A stretch of DNA of 64,000 nucleotides from Iris pallida (lineage: Eukaryota; Streptophyta; Magnoliopsida; Asparagales; Iridaceae). This document shows, piece by piece, positions 12,961 to 25,954 of the stretch. The notes beneath the pieces were generated by a model. That model ran no database searches. It worked only from the letters and a program-made list of their open reading frames with translations, and was not told where the DNA came from. Position numbers and translations under genes: made by a program. The DNA lies in contig JANAVB010012075.1 in NCBI GenBank assembly GCA_029216955.1, forward strand, positions 352,396 to 416,395. Direction: 5' to 3'. How positions within the stretch are numbered: the first letter of the stretch is position 1; every line of letters starts with the position of its first letter.

Positions 12961-14754
12961 TTACAAGCTACGCCAAAAGTGCGACGTAAACCATGAATCT
13001 CGATCCGAAGTGATACTGACAGGAACACCGTGCAATCTGACAATCTGCCTGAGGTACATCTCTGCTAACTGAGCCGTCGACTGACCAACTCTGAATGGAA
13101 GAAAGTGAGCTACCTTCGTGAGCCGGTCAACTATAACCCAAATATCATCTCTACCAGCTGGGGATCTAGGTAATCCAGTCACGAAATCCATGGTCACATG
13201 CTCCCACTTCCATTCTGGAATCGGTAAGAGCTGAAGAAGTCCAGCCGGTCTCTGATGTTCGGCTTTAACTTGTTGGCAAACCAAACACCGAGAGATAAAC
13301 CGAGCTATCTCCCGCTTCATGCCATTCCACCAGAAGTGCTGACGGATATCACGGTACATCTTCGTACTGCCAGGATGGATGGAATACTGAGAACTGTGCG
13401 CCTCTGACATGATCTCCTGTCTGATATCTCCATTGGGTACACAAAGACGCTTACCATGCCTAAGTGTACCATCCTCATGAATACATAACTCTGGTCTTCG
13501 TCCTGCTTCACACTCTGCTCTGAGTCGCTGAAGCTTGGAATCTGCTGACTGTGCCATCCGGATCCTCTCAACTATAGTGGACTGAACTTGCATGCTGGCC
13601 ATCAACGCCATACTGGAAGGGAGAACAACTTCAATACCCATCTTCTGAAGATCTGCTAACAGCTCTGGTTGCGCTGTTAGGAAATAAGCTCCGGCTCTTC
13701 TGCTCAATGCATCTGCTACGACATTGGCCTTCCCAGGATGATACTGCAGGTTGATATCATAATCCACAAGAAGCTCCAGCCACCTTCTCTGACGCATGTT
13801 AAGATCCTTCTGGGTGAAAACATACTTCAGGCTCTTGTGGTCGGTGAATATCTCCACCCTATCTCCATACAAATAGTGCCTCCACAACTTAAGTGCAAAC
13901 ACCACTGCTGCCAACTCCAAGTCATGGGTTGGGTAATTCCTCTCACGATCACGAAGTTGTCGTGACGCATAAGCTATTACCTTCCCATGCTGCATCAGAA
14001 CACATCCTAAACCTCTGCCTGAAGCATCACAATACACTGAGAATCCTCCGGTTCCATCTGGAAGCGTGAGAATAGGAGCTGTTATCAATCCTCGCTTCAA
14101 CTGCTCAAAAGAACTCTGACACTCTGCTGTCCAAGCAAACTGCGCATCCTTGCGGGTCAACTGGGTCAATGGTGCTGAAATTCGAGCAAAATTCGAAACA
14201 AACCGCCGGTAGTAGCCGGCCAATCCAAGAAAACTACGAACCTCTGCAACTGTACTGGGCACTGGCCATGATTCAATAGCCACAATCTTCTGGGGATCCA
14301 CTTCTACTCCTCCTCGAGTGATGATATGACCCAAGTACGAAATGCGATCGAGCCAGAACTCGTATTTACTAAACTTGGCATATAACTGGTGCTCTCTGAG
14401 GATCTGAAGAACTATACGGAGATGCGGCTCATGCTCCGCCTCACTCTTACTGTAGACCAGAATGTCATCCAAGAACACAATCACAAACTGATCCAAGTAA
14501 GGCATGAAGATGCGATTCATGAGGTCCATGAATACTGCCGGCGCATTGGTCGCCCCAAAAGGCATAACAAGGAACTCCCAATGCCCATATCTCGATCTAA
14601 AAGCTGTCTTCGGGATGTCCTGCTCTCTGACTCTGATCTGATGGTAACCTGAGCGCAAATCAATCTTCGAGAATACTGAAGCCCCCTTGAGTTGATCAAA
14701 CAAGTCATCTATCCTCGGAAGAGGGTATCTGTTCTTGATTGTCACTGAGTTCAA
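12961..14754 (-). pseudogene. Reverse transcriptase, RNase H and integrase N-terminal/core (pol fragment)
   Basis: A 597-codon frame. The RT palm begins near the start ([11 protein letters not shown], residues ~30-40), with the catalytic [10 protein letters not shown] at about residues 94-103. RNase H follows (about 235-350; [13 protein letters not shown], with TDHKSLKY near its end). The integrase zinc finger has the H-H-C-C pattern ([10 protein letters not shown] ... CLVCQQVK, about 430-475). The integrase core supplies the first two catalytic aspartates (TMDFVTGLP and ITSDRDSWF). A stop codon truncates the frame between the second aspartate and the glutamate. The apparent start ATG is not real: upstream pol is in another frame because of an indel near 14795. 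Confidence 0.95.
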
Positions 14755-15179
14755 GGTACGATAATCAATACATAACCTGGACGTACCATCCTTTTTTTAA
14801 CAAGAAGCATCGGGGCTCCCCAAGGCGATCCACTAGCACGAATGAATCCCTTGGTTCTGAGTTCTTCAATCATCTTGTACAATATCTCCAATTCTGACGG
14901 CGCCATTCTGTAGACTCTCTCTGATACTGGGGCTGTCCCGGGAATTAAGTCTATAGTGAACTCGATCTCTCGCTCTGGAGGCATACCTGGAAGTTCTTCT
15001 GGAAAAACATCTGGAAACTCCTCGACTATCCTGGGCAACTGAACTGCTGCTACTGCCATCCGCAATGCTGGAGGAGAAGGCTCAATTGCGCCTCTGGAAA
15101 ATGAAAACTCTGGCTCTCCTGGAATGCTAAAAACAACCCTACCAATATGGCAGTCTATTCTAGCATACTGGTTCCTCAA
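14751..15179 (-). pseudogene. Pol N-terminal fragment (RT fingers), frameshifted
   Basis: The frame covers the linker after protease and the N-terminal RT fingers: '[20 protein letters not shown]' and '[19 protein letters not shown]' are characteristic of gypsy RT. The family pattern is lost right after LVKK, at a poly-T run on the plus strand (14791-14798). A homopolymer indel has shifted the frame there, so the last dozen residues are nonsense. Upstream, it is separated from the protease by an in-frame TGA at 15177-15179, where the family has tryptophan. Confidence 0.9.
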
Positions 15180-16634
15180 TCAATCCATCCCTAGGACCAC
15201 ATCATAATCGGCCATCGGGAATTCTATCAATCTAGCGGGAAATTCTCTACCGCTAACTACGATCCGACACGAGGAAAACACTCTATCTACTCCCACAAGT
15301 CCGTTACCAGTAAGTATATTGAGCCTTACTGATAATGACTCGGGCTCCAATCCTACCCGTGTCGCGAATCGTGCAGACATAAAAGAATGCGATGCACCAG
15401 AATCAAATAAAGCTGAAGCTGGAAAGGAGTTGACGAGAATAGTACCTGCCACTACCTCTCCTGGTGCCAATCCTTCCTCCACGGTCATCACCATAGCCTG
15501 ACCGTGCCCTCGGGGTGCTGGTCCCCTCTGCTGAATTCCTCGCTGCCTATTCTGACTCAAGGCCTGGGCTTGTGCATACTGCTGAGGGCTCTGCTGCTGA
15601 AACGCCTGGGACTGAGGCGGCAAGGGCCTCATCAATGGATACTGCTGCTGTTGCTGCAGCTGGACCGGTACGGGTCCCCTCACCGAAGAGCTAGAAAGGT
15701 TGGACGATGATGAACCACCCCTGTTCGGGCAGAATCCAACCCTATGGTCTGTTGCTCCACAAACTAGGCACAATCCCTGTGCCCTACGACATTCTGCCAC
15801 CACATGGCCTGGCTTCCCACAATGAGAACATCCCACTGCGGAAGACTGCTTCTGCTTCTGCTGCTGAGGGTGCGTCGAAGTTGAATGCGGAACCGACGTC
15901 ACTGAGGCCGCTCGCCTCGGAGTTCCAATAGTCAAGGCCCTGGCTGCCGGGGCCGGTGCTGAAGACTGATTCATCTGGCCGTGAGATCTCTTCCGACCTC
16001 CGGTCCTATCCACAATCCTCTGGGAGGTATACTCATGCCTCCGGGCTGCCCTCAAGACTGCATCAAAAGTCTGATGCTCAAACTGCTCGACCGCCAATAG
16101 AATCTCCAGGTGAAGCCCCTGCTGGAACCGCTGGGCTCGATCATACTCGGTTGCCACCAAGGTGGGAGCAAACCGACTGAGTCTAGAAAACTCGGCCGCA
16201 TATCCGTCGACCGTCCTACCACCTTGCTTCAGATTGGTAAACCTCGTCTGCAGATCATACCGAGCCACGGCATCGAAATACTTGGTCTGGAATCTCTCTC
16301 TGAATACTGTCCAAGCAATAGGTGCTGCTAATCCAACGGCTTGTGCTGCCCACCAGCTGCGGGCAAGATCCAATAGCTGCAGGCGCACAACTGCCACCTT
16401 CTCATTCTCTGGAGTCTTGGCTGCTTCTAAAACCACCTCTGTGTCCTGAAGCCATGCATCTGCTGCGATAGCATCTTTACTACCGTCGAAGAAGGGAGGG
16501 TTCAAGCGCTTGAAGCTGTTGGCTGCGCTGTTACCCTGATGACCACCCCAGGTCAAAGCATCTGCCACTGCCTGTTGCAAGGCATCTCCACGCCGGTCTT
16601 GGGAAGCTATCAAAGTCCTGACGAGTCCTACCAA
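15180..16634 (-). pseudogene. Gag with zinc knuckle, fused to aspartic protease
   Basis: A 484-codon frame. A gag capsid-like region (about residues 40-200, with 'ARSWWAAQAVGL' and 'FRERFQTKYFD') is followed by a basic, Q/S-rich linker. A CCHC zinc knuckle (CSHCGKPGHVVAEC, about 270) and a second Cys cluster (CLVCGATDHRVGFC) follow, then a retropepsin-like protease with the DSGASHSF active site (about 412). The frame stops at TGA immediately after VVLGMD. The frame remains open upstream to about 16865 without an ATG in phase, so the true N-terminus is unresolved; an out-of-phase ATG lies at 16863. Confidence 0.92.
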
Positions 16635-16967
16635 AGTGCCATCATCAAGTTCTACAGGCTGAACTGGCTGAACTGGTGGCTCTCCCTCAATAGACGCGAC
16701 TCTGGAGGCTACTCCGGAGTGCTGGGCTTGATCTCCAGGTTGCTGCTGGTCCGCGGGAGGTGCCCCGCCTTGCTGATCGGCAGGGTCAGGTACTATGCCG
16801 CTGAAGAAGACGATATAGGAAACAATAAGGAAGGACCGGGACAGATCAACGATACAAGCATATGATCAGGACAAGAATCCAGGGATTCAGAATATACGAG
16901 CAGAGATCAAGGACGAATACTGATTGAGACATCTATTCGGTAAACCCTCACATATCTTGATTTACAA

Positions 16968-16985
16968 GACCTGCATGGGCCACCA
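16968..16985 (-). other. PBS of the Tekay-type element, tRNA-Ile type
   Basis: The plus strand reads gacctgcatgggccacca; its complement is an 18-base match to the 3' end of plant tRNA-Ile(AAU) including CCA (tRNA sequence recalled, not searched). It lies 9 nt inside the LTR end (16986-16994). Confidence 0.75.
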
Positions 16986-16994
16986 CTTAAACCA

Positions 16995-19852
16995 TGTCAC
17001 GCCCCAGAACCAGAATACTGGAGAGCGGGGGCAGACATAGCCAGCTACGTATATGAAATGGAATCCATCTCGCTATACGGTCACGGCTGTCTAGATATAT
17101 GAGGGTTTATCTACAAGCCAACAGTCTCTTAAGGTCGTGAACAAGCCTAGTGTCTCAATCACAAGCAAGTAAGTAAAAGTTTACAAGATGTATGATCATT
17201 AAATATACAATAATAAGGCATCCCAGATATTACATATTCAGCTGATCATGAAGCTAGTCGTTACAAAATGTCAGGACTAGCAAGAGTTTAGTCATACATG
17301 ATCAACCCTAGGATTTGTCAATCATGTTACAGCCCGTAGGCAGACAGTAAGTAAAAGTGCAATCGAGCTAAACAGGTGCTCGTCGGCTAAACGCCTCAAA
17401 AGAATATTTTTACAATAGAGTGGGAGGGTCAAAAATAACCCACTCGTTGCCAGGGTTCCGTCTAGTGGCCACCATCTGGTTGGAAGGTCGGTAGATCCTC
17501 TAGAGCTGCTCCGAAATCTGGCCACACAAAACCAGCTGGGTCAGACCCCAGAAAGAGCAAGTGCAACAAAGGAGCTTCACTTAAGAACTAAAACCAGCAA
17601 TCAGCACAGGAATATAAATAATATAATAAAAGACAGGAATATAATTAAATGGTAAAGACTAGAAATAAGGAAAACATGCCAGGATGAAATACGACGAGAT
17701 AACCATGGAACTATTCAGATAGCCAGGTTATAACCCGTAAACCAAACAAGGACCGGGGTTGTAACCCTTCGTCTGAACGGAGCTTGGTTTCTCACCATTT
17801 ATCGAGAAAATAAATACAAGCATGCTGGTCATGTAACAGTCTGGAACAAGATCAGGGTAAGACTAGACTGGTTAGACTCTATCCAATCATTCACGGCCAA
17901 GCAAGAACTACGGCTTGATACTTTAACTAACTAGGGTTGTCACAATCCTAATTACTAGCAAGATGCAGTGAGATTATTCCACAGCCACAAGCCCTGCAGA
18001 CCATCCAGGTTACCCAGGTCGAAAGATTAGGGGTTGAATTCAGGTGGATACATCGTCCAGGAAACGCATGTACCCTTAAGTAGCTTGAAGGGTGCAACAC
18101 ATGACAGTGTGCTGGAAATGTGCCCTACTCGACGGCAGGCTACAGATTCCAGGCGCGCCCAGGTAACGGGATTGCCTGTAGCTGGGAAATCTCTTCATGA
18201 CTAATATATTAATCTAGTTATTAACCTTAGTCCATTTCAGTAGGTACTCCTGACCGTGGTACTCAGGAGTCCCCTCCTAGACATGATGCAAGACAGGACT
18301 GGTTTATTTGTACAAGTACAATCACCCACGGTGTCCAGGATGTTCATTCTTGTCAAGTCATGTCATGTCAAGTAGCCGTCGCAACATCTTATCAAGATAT
18401 AACATGTCCGATTATCAGGTCAAGTGTACTAGTCGAGAGTGCACCACGACGGGCCACTAACAGGTCATGTCAGGTTACTCATGTCAGGAGTGCACCACTA
18501 CGGGTCACTATCAGGTCGTGCTCAATTATCAATTCCAAGCATATCAAGTAAATTCAAGGATTATCAAGTTCAGGTCAAAAGGCGTAAGGATATAAAATGG
18601 ACGTAAAATATCTAAATAAATATCAATATACAGGGCTATAGAAGATCCAGGATAAGGAAAATAAAACCAAACTGACATGCTGATATAAGATCAAGTCTGC
18701 CAAGGGCCATACGCTCAGGTAGGCATACGCTCAGGTAAGCATACGCTCCCAAAAGGCAGCGTAAAAGACAGCGTATGGGGGTCACAAGGCTCTCGGGTTG
18801 AACCAGGGTGACAAGATAGGCTAGCGTACGCTCAAGCCAGCGTACGCCTTGCTCGCTTAAGCTAGCGTACCAAGGCACGCGTACGCTCAAGCTGGCGTAT
18901 GCTCAAGATACGCTGCCAACAGGCAGCGTATCAAGGTGAGCGTACGCTCACTAAAGAGCAGCGTACGAAGGCTAGCGTACGCTCAAGCTGGCGTATGCTC
19001 AAGACACGCTGCCAACAGGCAGCGTATCAAGGTGAGCGTACGCTCACTAAAGAGCAGCGTACGAAGGCTAGCGTACGCTCGCTAAAGAGCAGCGTACGAA
19101 GGCTAGCGTACGCTCGCTAAAGAGCAGCGTACGAAGGCTAGCGTACGCTTGCTAAAGAGCAGCGTACGAAGGCTAGCGTACGCTCGCTAAAGAGCAGCGT
19201 ACAGCTCAGCGGCATAAGCTAAAAAGCTAGCTCACTGTTCACTGTCTTCTCCAAATGGCAAGAACAGCAAGAACTCCAAGGATGGAACCCAAAACTCCAA
19301 ATGCTCATAACTTGGTCAAAACAAGTCCGAATCCAACTTTCAAAAGGTCAAAATTGGGTAGAATGAAATTCTCTCCAACATAGAACCATCAAAACTTGAA
19401 AACAAGGAAGTTTAATAGATCAAAACACCAAAAATCCAAAAATAGCAAAACTCTAGATCTACAAGAATTAAAGCCTTAAAATGGAAAATGACAAGTTCTA
19501 ATGTGGTTTAGAATCGTGAGAAGAAGCTAATGGAACCATAAAATGAGTTCTCTTGTGGAAGCAAGTTGTACTTGCCTATGGTTGGGGAGTTATGGAGAGG
19601 AAGGAAGAAGAAGAAGAAATAAATAAATGAGAGTTATAGAGGAGAGAGAAGGTTGGTGGAGAAATAAATATCATGGGTTGGTAGTAGGTAGGGGGTTCAC
19701 CTTGGTCCATGATGGACCAAGCAACAAGCCGGCCAAACCAAACCAACCCAAACCGAGAGTTAAACCAAGCCAAGAAAACTAAACAAGGAACAATACAAGA
19801 AAATACGTACACGTATTTCCAAAAATACGTAATACGAACTACAGGCATTACA
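16995..19852 (-). repeat. 5' LTR of the Tekay-type element
   Basis: About 2,858 bases, nearly identical to 9167-11988. It ends 'ggcattaca' immediately before the ACCAA duplication. It carries one more minisatellite unit than the 3' LTR. No gene in it is supported. Confidence 0.93.
18694..19203. repeat. LTR minisatellite, second copy
   Basis: The same 35-base AGCGTACGCT-bearing array as at 10866-11335, with one extra unit near 19100-19170. This accounts for nearly all of the length difference between the two LTRs. Confidence 0.9.
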
Positions 19853-20293
19853 ACCAAGTATGAAATTCTATAAATCTTCTTGGTGTTTACTATTTAGAAA
19901 TTTCAAGGTTAAAACTTTTCGTGGTAATATCCTACTTTACCAATTACTAATCATTAAATTACACTAAAAAGCCTTTTTTAACTTAATTAGAGTCTTGAAT
20001 ATATTCCAATTGCCAATATAACCATTCTAGCCATGTGTTTGACCTATGAGCATATACTAGTGTAGTCATCTTCCTAGTTGACACTAAGCACAAAAATAAG
20101 AATCAACGGTAGAAATGAATCAAGTAAGATGCAATTCAAGGAAGTCGAACGAGAGTTCGGAATTTGAAGTCAAGGGAAGTGGTCAAGATGTATGGATGAG
20201 ATTCCTAAATTCTAATCCTATGTTGCAAGCTCACTTCGGTACAGTAACGTAACGAAGTGACAAACTCGACCTGCATGGGCCACCACAAAAATA
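19853..20293 (-). other. LARD-A internal domain (smaller part), with PBS at 20268-20285
   Basis: After the duplicated ACCAA (19853-19857) the LARD-A leader resumes. It is collinear in reverse complement with 48911-49350 of LARD-B and non-coding. The PBS gacctgcatgggccacca (20268-20285) is perfect for tRNA-Ile and is set back 8 nt from the LTR end at 20294. Confidence 0.8.
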
Positions 20294-22973
20294 TGTAACG
20301 TCCCAGTCCCAAAATACTTAGGACTAGGTACGTATCCATGCCAGCTGCATACATACGAAGTATAATTCAATATATGGAAACCTCGTATGAATACATAAGC
20401 TGTAAAATACAGTAAACCAAGAGTAATCTAATCTCATCCACAAATAAAGAATAAAGATATCATATAACCAACTGTAATAAGTCTTTGTACAAAACGTTGG
20501 GCGGAGACAAATCCACTACCAACAAGTAAGGAAAAATGTACATGAAACTGAAATGAATTGACAGGAGTAGCAAAGGAAGACCCAAGATACGTCATCTCCG
20601 AATGAATAGAGAAGATCGTGACCTCGGCTAGAACACCTGTAATATCACAGAAGCACACACCTGAAGAGATAACCAGGTCCTCAGAGGGACGTAACAAGAT
20701 ACATAAAGAACATGCCACATAACTGAATATATATACTATGTCATAAATCACAAGTAAAGTAAATAGTCCTACTTGTAACAAGATCTAATACCTCATCATC
20801 GAAATAGTGGACTACCCTTACAACCAAACAAGGACAAGGGGTAGTACACTATACCGCGATGCGATATTGTCCCAAGCTACAATTGGAACGGGGTGATATG
20901 ACATTGACGAAGGTTACCTAACCATCTAATGTGTTTATGCAGTAAGAACAAACCTTCAACGCATGGGCACTCTGGCTCAGTAGCAGTAATCTCAGGTATG
21001 GTCCCATCTGGATACCAGGGACCTCAAAGCATAACATTTATCGAATGTCAGAGGCCAGCAGTAAATCAGGATCTAGGACCGTATCTCCTACGGAGATAAC
21101 CGACAATAGGGAAGCGCATACGTGGCCCATACGTTAAGGAACTGTTCTTCCCATCCAATGCCTAACAGAGTCACATCCATGACTCATATACCTCTACTAA
21201 CTGCTAAGTCTACTAACATGCCTCTATTAGCAGTTAGCCCTAACGCATGTGCATGGGGGATCAGCCCACACGCAAGAACCTCTACATGCTACTCATCTTA
21301 CACAACCTCGTGGTACAACTGTGTCAAGGTATATGCAGTACACTATAAACGGTAGTCTCTTAACTCTAAGTCCACATGCAATCAAAGGATAATAACAAAG
21401 TATATCTAATATTACTGAGCAGACAGTAAATCAAGAACGGTAAGAACTAGAAATAAATGAACAGTGATATGTAATAAAATATAAACTGAATATAAACAGT
21501 ATAATGGTAAGGTATCTTGCCTGAGGTTATGTGCAAAAGAGAATAATCCAGTAGCTCAAACAGACAAATAAACGAAGTAAGAAAAGCCAAATCCTGCAGA
21601 TGACTCCGGATGCTGCGACAAACATCACAAACGAGTTTGGAATAAAAAATATGCCTAAAAAATGCCTGTCCAAAAGTTAAATTCTAAAACATGAGCAAAA
21701 TCGTAATTTCGGGTCAAAACAATATCCGCCGTTGGACCCGCTTTGCACTGAAATGCGTGCCAATATCTACGGTCTCTAAAGTCGTCAAACTATATGTCTA
21801 CAGATTTGTTTTGATGAGACCAACCCAACGATATGTCCAATTTTGGATTCCGATGGGCCGTGCACAAAATTGCCCGTTGAGTGGGATTGTGGGCCCGCCA
21901 AAATAGCATCCCGATCAACGATCTCAAAATCGGACCAAACTTGGCTCACAGTACCAGAAAAATATTTCGAGTCCAATGGCGCAAGTTTCATCGCGATATG
22001 ATGAGTGTGCAAAAAATTGTGACTGTATTTACAAAGGGTCGATATGGGGTATCTTGACGGATACGTACTGATTTTGTCGCGCATATGCAACAAAATCGGA
22101 TTCCGTCAGTTCCCACACATCGACAACATCCATACGTGCCTTTTGATGCATATAGTGCACGACCATGTCGCCCGGTTTGTCGGGGCGTACGCCGTATCGG
22201 GTGTTTTTCCACTTTTTGAAAACAGAATTTACAATTTTTCGTAAAACTGTAACAACGTACAACTTTTTACACACTAGATGAAAAGTGAATCCAGAAGGTG
22301 CGTTATAATCTCGGTTATGTTGTTTTTTACTGCCTTTAATTAGTTTTTGTGAAAGTTTATTGGACAGCGAGAAAAGTGGTCGACAAGTTGGTGTTTTGAA
22401 ACTGTTTTTAATATTCCAGAAAAAGTGGTTTTTCTCCAAATTTTCCTCAATTTTTCTTGCAAGTTGGATGGCCATGTCAAAATTGACCTGGGGGATCTCG
22501 AAGAGGGTCATGTGGGCTTTCTACACGAATTTGCGGATCTAAAAAAAGATTTAAAATGAGGGAGATATCGACCGGGGAAGTGGAATACCTTAAAGTGAAA
22601 AACTGTTGCGTGGATGACGAGGGGCTGACTTTCGATGCTCTGTTCGTTGTGCACACAACTCCGTTGCTGGTGAAACGAACTCGTAGACGAAGAGGGTATG
22701 TTCTGCCGCAATTTTCGTTTTGGAAGTCTAGGGTTTTGAGGTCTACGGAGAAAGTTATATATAAAACAAATTAGGTAAAAACCTAACACTACTATTATTA
22801 CTAATACTAATAACCCAATGGCCCACTCACGAAAAATTTTCGAGGCTTGCTGCTATACGCAGCAAGCATGGAGGGGGTGAGGCCCGCCCCTTTAACGGGC
22901 GGGTTTGACTTTTCTTTTCTTTTCCTTTTCCTTTTCTTTTTCTTTAAATCTTTTCTATATATTTATAACCATG

Positions 22974-23566
<593 letters not shown>

Positions 23567-23586
<20 letters not shown>

Positions 23587-25124
23587 TTTTTAACAATGGC
23601 TAAAAGCCTTCATTGAAATAAAAACAGGGTTGGAACCGGGAGATAGCCCAAGTTCCTACAAAGTGTGGGATAAGCCCTATCAAAGGTCATGACAAAACGA
23701 TAAACATTAACAGGATTTTTTTTGAATTTTTTTTTTTTTCGTAGAGGACTAAACGAAATTCAAAATTTGAATTTCGAAAAATAACACAGGTCACGAAAAG
23801 AGGGGCGATGGGCCCGATGTAGAGTCCAGTGCACTGCCCAATGGATGGGCCCGGTGCACTGCTCGAGAACGTGGCACGCGGCCCGAGGGGCGCGCGGATC
23901 GAGAGGGGCGCGAATCCCGGGGAGGGGGCGCGCCGCCCGGGGTGGAGGGCCGGGGGCCTCCGGCGTAGGGGCCGGAGAGAGAGGGGGGATCGACCTCGGG
24001 GGGGGGGGAAGGGTCCGACGACCAGGCCGGCTGGACCGGGCCTCCGGCGGAGGAGGCCGGGAGCGGATTGGGGTGGCCCGGCCTCAGGAGAGAGGCGAGA
24101 AGGGGGCGGACACCAGGCCAGAGGGGGGGAGCTCCGGCAGCGGAGAAGAGCCGAGGGAGGGAGGGGGAGATCGACTCCGGGGGCGGAGGAGGCGCCCAAG
24201 GCGGCGCGGCGAGCCGGAGTCGGCGGCTACCGACCGGTCGAGAAGGGGCCCCCCAACCGGAGACGGAGGGAGCGCCGGAGGGGGGTGGGAAAACTCAGGG
24301 AGAGAGAAGGGTGGGGAGCCACTGTCGGCGAGACCGACGAGGACGCCGGTGCCGGGGGAGGGAGCGAGAAGGGGGGGAGCGCTCCGCAGGGCGCCGCGGG
24401 GCCACGAGCGTCCACTGCAACTCATCCTCGAGAGCTGCCGAGGGAGCGGGAACTGCTGACGAGGGAGGCGCAAGGGCGCCGGGCAGTTGAAGGTGGCCGG
24501 GGGCACCGGAGGGGGCCAGAGCTGAGGAGGGACCGCGGGGGGCCGGGGGGCTGCAGGTGGCCGGGGGCGCCGGAGGGGGCCAGAACGGAGGAGGAGGCGT
24601 GGGGGCTACCGGGGGAGGAGGGGGGGTCGGCCCCGACAGGGGAGGGGCGACAAGGGGAGGGGGCGCCAGGGAGGGGGGAAACACCGGGAGGGGAGGCGCA
24701 GCGTCGGCAGGAGGAGGGTGCACCGGAGCGGGTGGAGGGAGGCCGGAGGGGGCCGGGGAGTTGGACAAAGCTACAGGAGAAGGGACCGCTGGCTGCGGGG
24801 GCGACGAGGCGGAGGGGGATCTCGGCGAAGGCCCGAGAATGGAGGGTGCCGAAGATCGAGGGGGCTTGGGCGGACGCCGCCGACGACGAGAACGCCGGAG
24901 ACGACGTCTGCTGCGGGGGGGGACGGCCGCACGCAGGTCCGGCGACGGCGCCCCACGCGGGGATCAGCCACCACGCGGGGAGGCGTGGGGGGAGGGGGCC
25001 TCCGGAAGGGGGGAGAGGTCTCCAAGGGCAACCGGCCGGACCGCAGGGGGGGGGGGGTGGCCGGCCCAGGCCACCACCCAAGAGGGAAGAGCGGGGGGTG
25101 GGGGAAAGCTAGGGCCGGCGGAAC

Positions 25125-25127
<3 letters not shown>
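23567..25127 (-). mobile_element. LINE-like, probably non-autonomous retroposon with GC-rich body
   Basis: On the minus strand the unit ends with '...aatgaaggcttttagccatt' and a poly(A) (poly-T at 23567-23591), as plant L1-type LINEs do. The preceding 23600-23800 looks like a LINE 3' tail. From about 23820 to 25127 the body is extremely GC-rich, with G on the plus strand and C on the minus. Minus-strand frames (24422-25081, 24295-24768) are proline-rich and lack any endonuclease or RT motif. I therefore read it as a LINE derivative keeping only a 5'/ORF1-like part and the 3' end. A 5' UTR fused to a tail, or captured GC-rich host sequence, is also possible. Confidence 0.45.

Positions 25128-25184
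<57 letters not shown>
25128..25184. repeat. (TA)n microsatellite after the LINE-like unit
   Basis: A TA run, after which the LTR sequence resumes at 'ccataaatcttatttaaaaa', matching 5580 onward. Confidence 0.95.
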
Positions 25185-25186
<2 letters not shown>

Positions 25187-25954
25187 ATAAATCTTATTTA
25201 AAAACTTAAATACCAAATTAAATATTATCTACGTAATTATTTAATATATTTAAACATATCTACATATATATAAAATTCAAATCACAATAAATCAACTAAA
25301 AATAATAATAATATCTCTATAGAAAAATCATGTTTATTAAATCTTCGCAAAATAAATTTTAATAATAATAAATTAATTAAAATCTTTCCAATGGGTGAAC
25401 TTATACCGCACACCCTTATTCCGGTCCAAAAATTTTGTACAAATATTGCACGATATTATTTAATAATAAAATACCAGTACTAGTACGAATAATTAAGTAA
25501 TTAGAAATTGCACATAAAATTCTAAAATAATTTAGAAAATATTTGTATATACATAAAATATGCCTACATGGCCACATTTGGTCACACTACATGCTTACAT
25601 GGGCTTAAATTGGTTCGGGCCCAATTCGGACTGGTTCGGACAAACCGGGTCATCTAAAAATCAATATGTAAAATAATATCTACATAAAATATTTTAAATG
25701 CGTTATTTTACAACTTGGCCTGGTTTTCCTAGTTCAGACTGAACTATGGCTAGGCCTCCCACGACATGGCTAATATACTGGTCAAAGCACACTGCTACAC
25801 CTTTCGTGCCAAAATTCATGGTCATCTTGTGCTCAAAATGCAACAATGGCTAAGGTCATTTTTAATAATTTATAAAAATCATAAATTGTATAAATTAAAT
25901 TTGAAGTCTAATAAAATAAAAAAATAATTTAAAAAATAGGGGTTTTACAAAGGA

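Larger units (their letters stand above)
9167..19852 (-). mobile_element. Tekay/Del-type chromovirus LTR retrotransposon, nested in LARD-A
   Basis: The 5-base target duplication ACCAA is perfect (9162-9166 and 19853-19857). The LTRs are 9167-11988 and 16995-19852. The internal region holds, in minus-strand order, PBS, gag with zinc knuckle, protease, RT, RNase H, integrase and a chromodomain-like tail. The last feature, with the CGAGGACAAAATT pre-LTR motif, places it in the Tekay/Del clade of chromoviruses. In the first ~300 bases of the two LTRs I count about five differences by eye, all transitions, so insertion is fairly recent. Coding is broken by two in-frame stops and one frameshift, so this copy is not autonomous as it stands. 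Confidence 0.93.

Noticed and set aside
15319..16865. Plus-strand frames opposite gag-protease
   Set aside because: They are shadows of the conserved minus-strand gag frame and have no independent similarity or promoter.
23829..25112. 427-codon plus-strand frame rich in Arg and Gly in the GC-rich block
   Set aside because: Four or more frames are open here on both strands because stop codons are rare at such GC content. No domain, and the block reads as part of a minus-strand retroposon.
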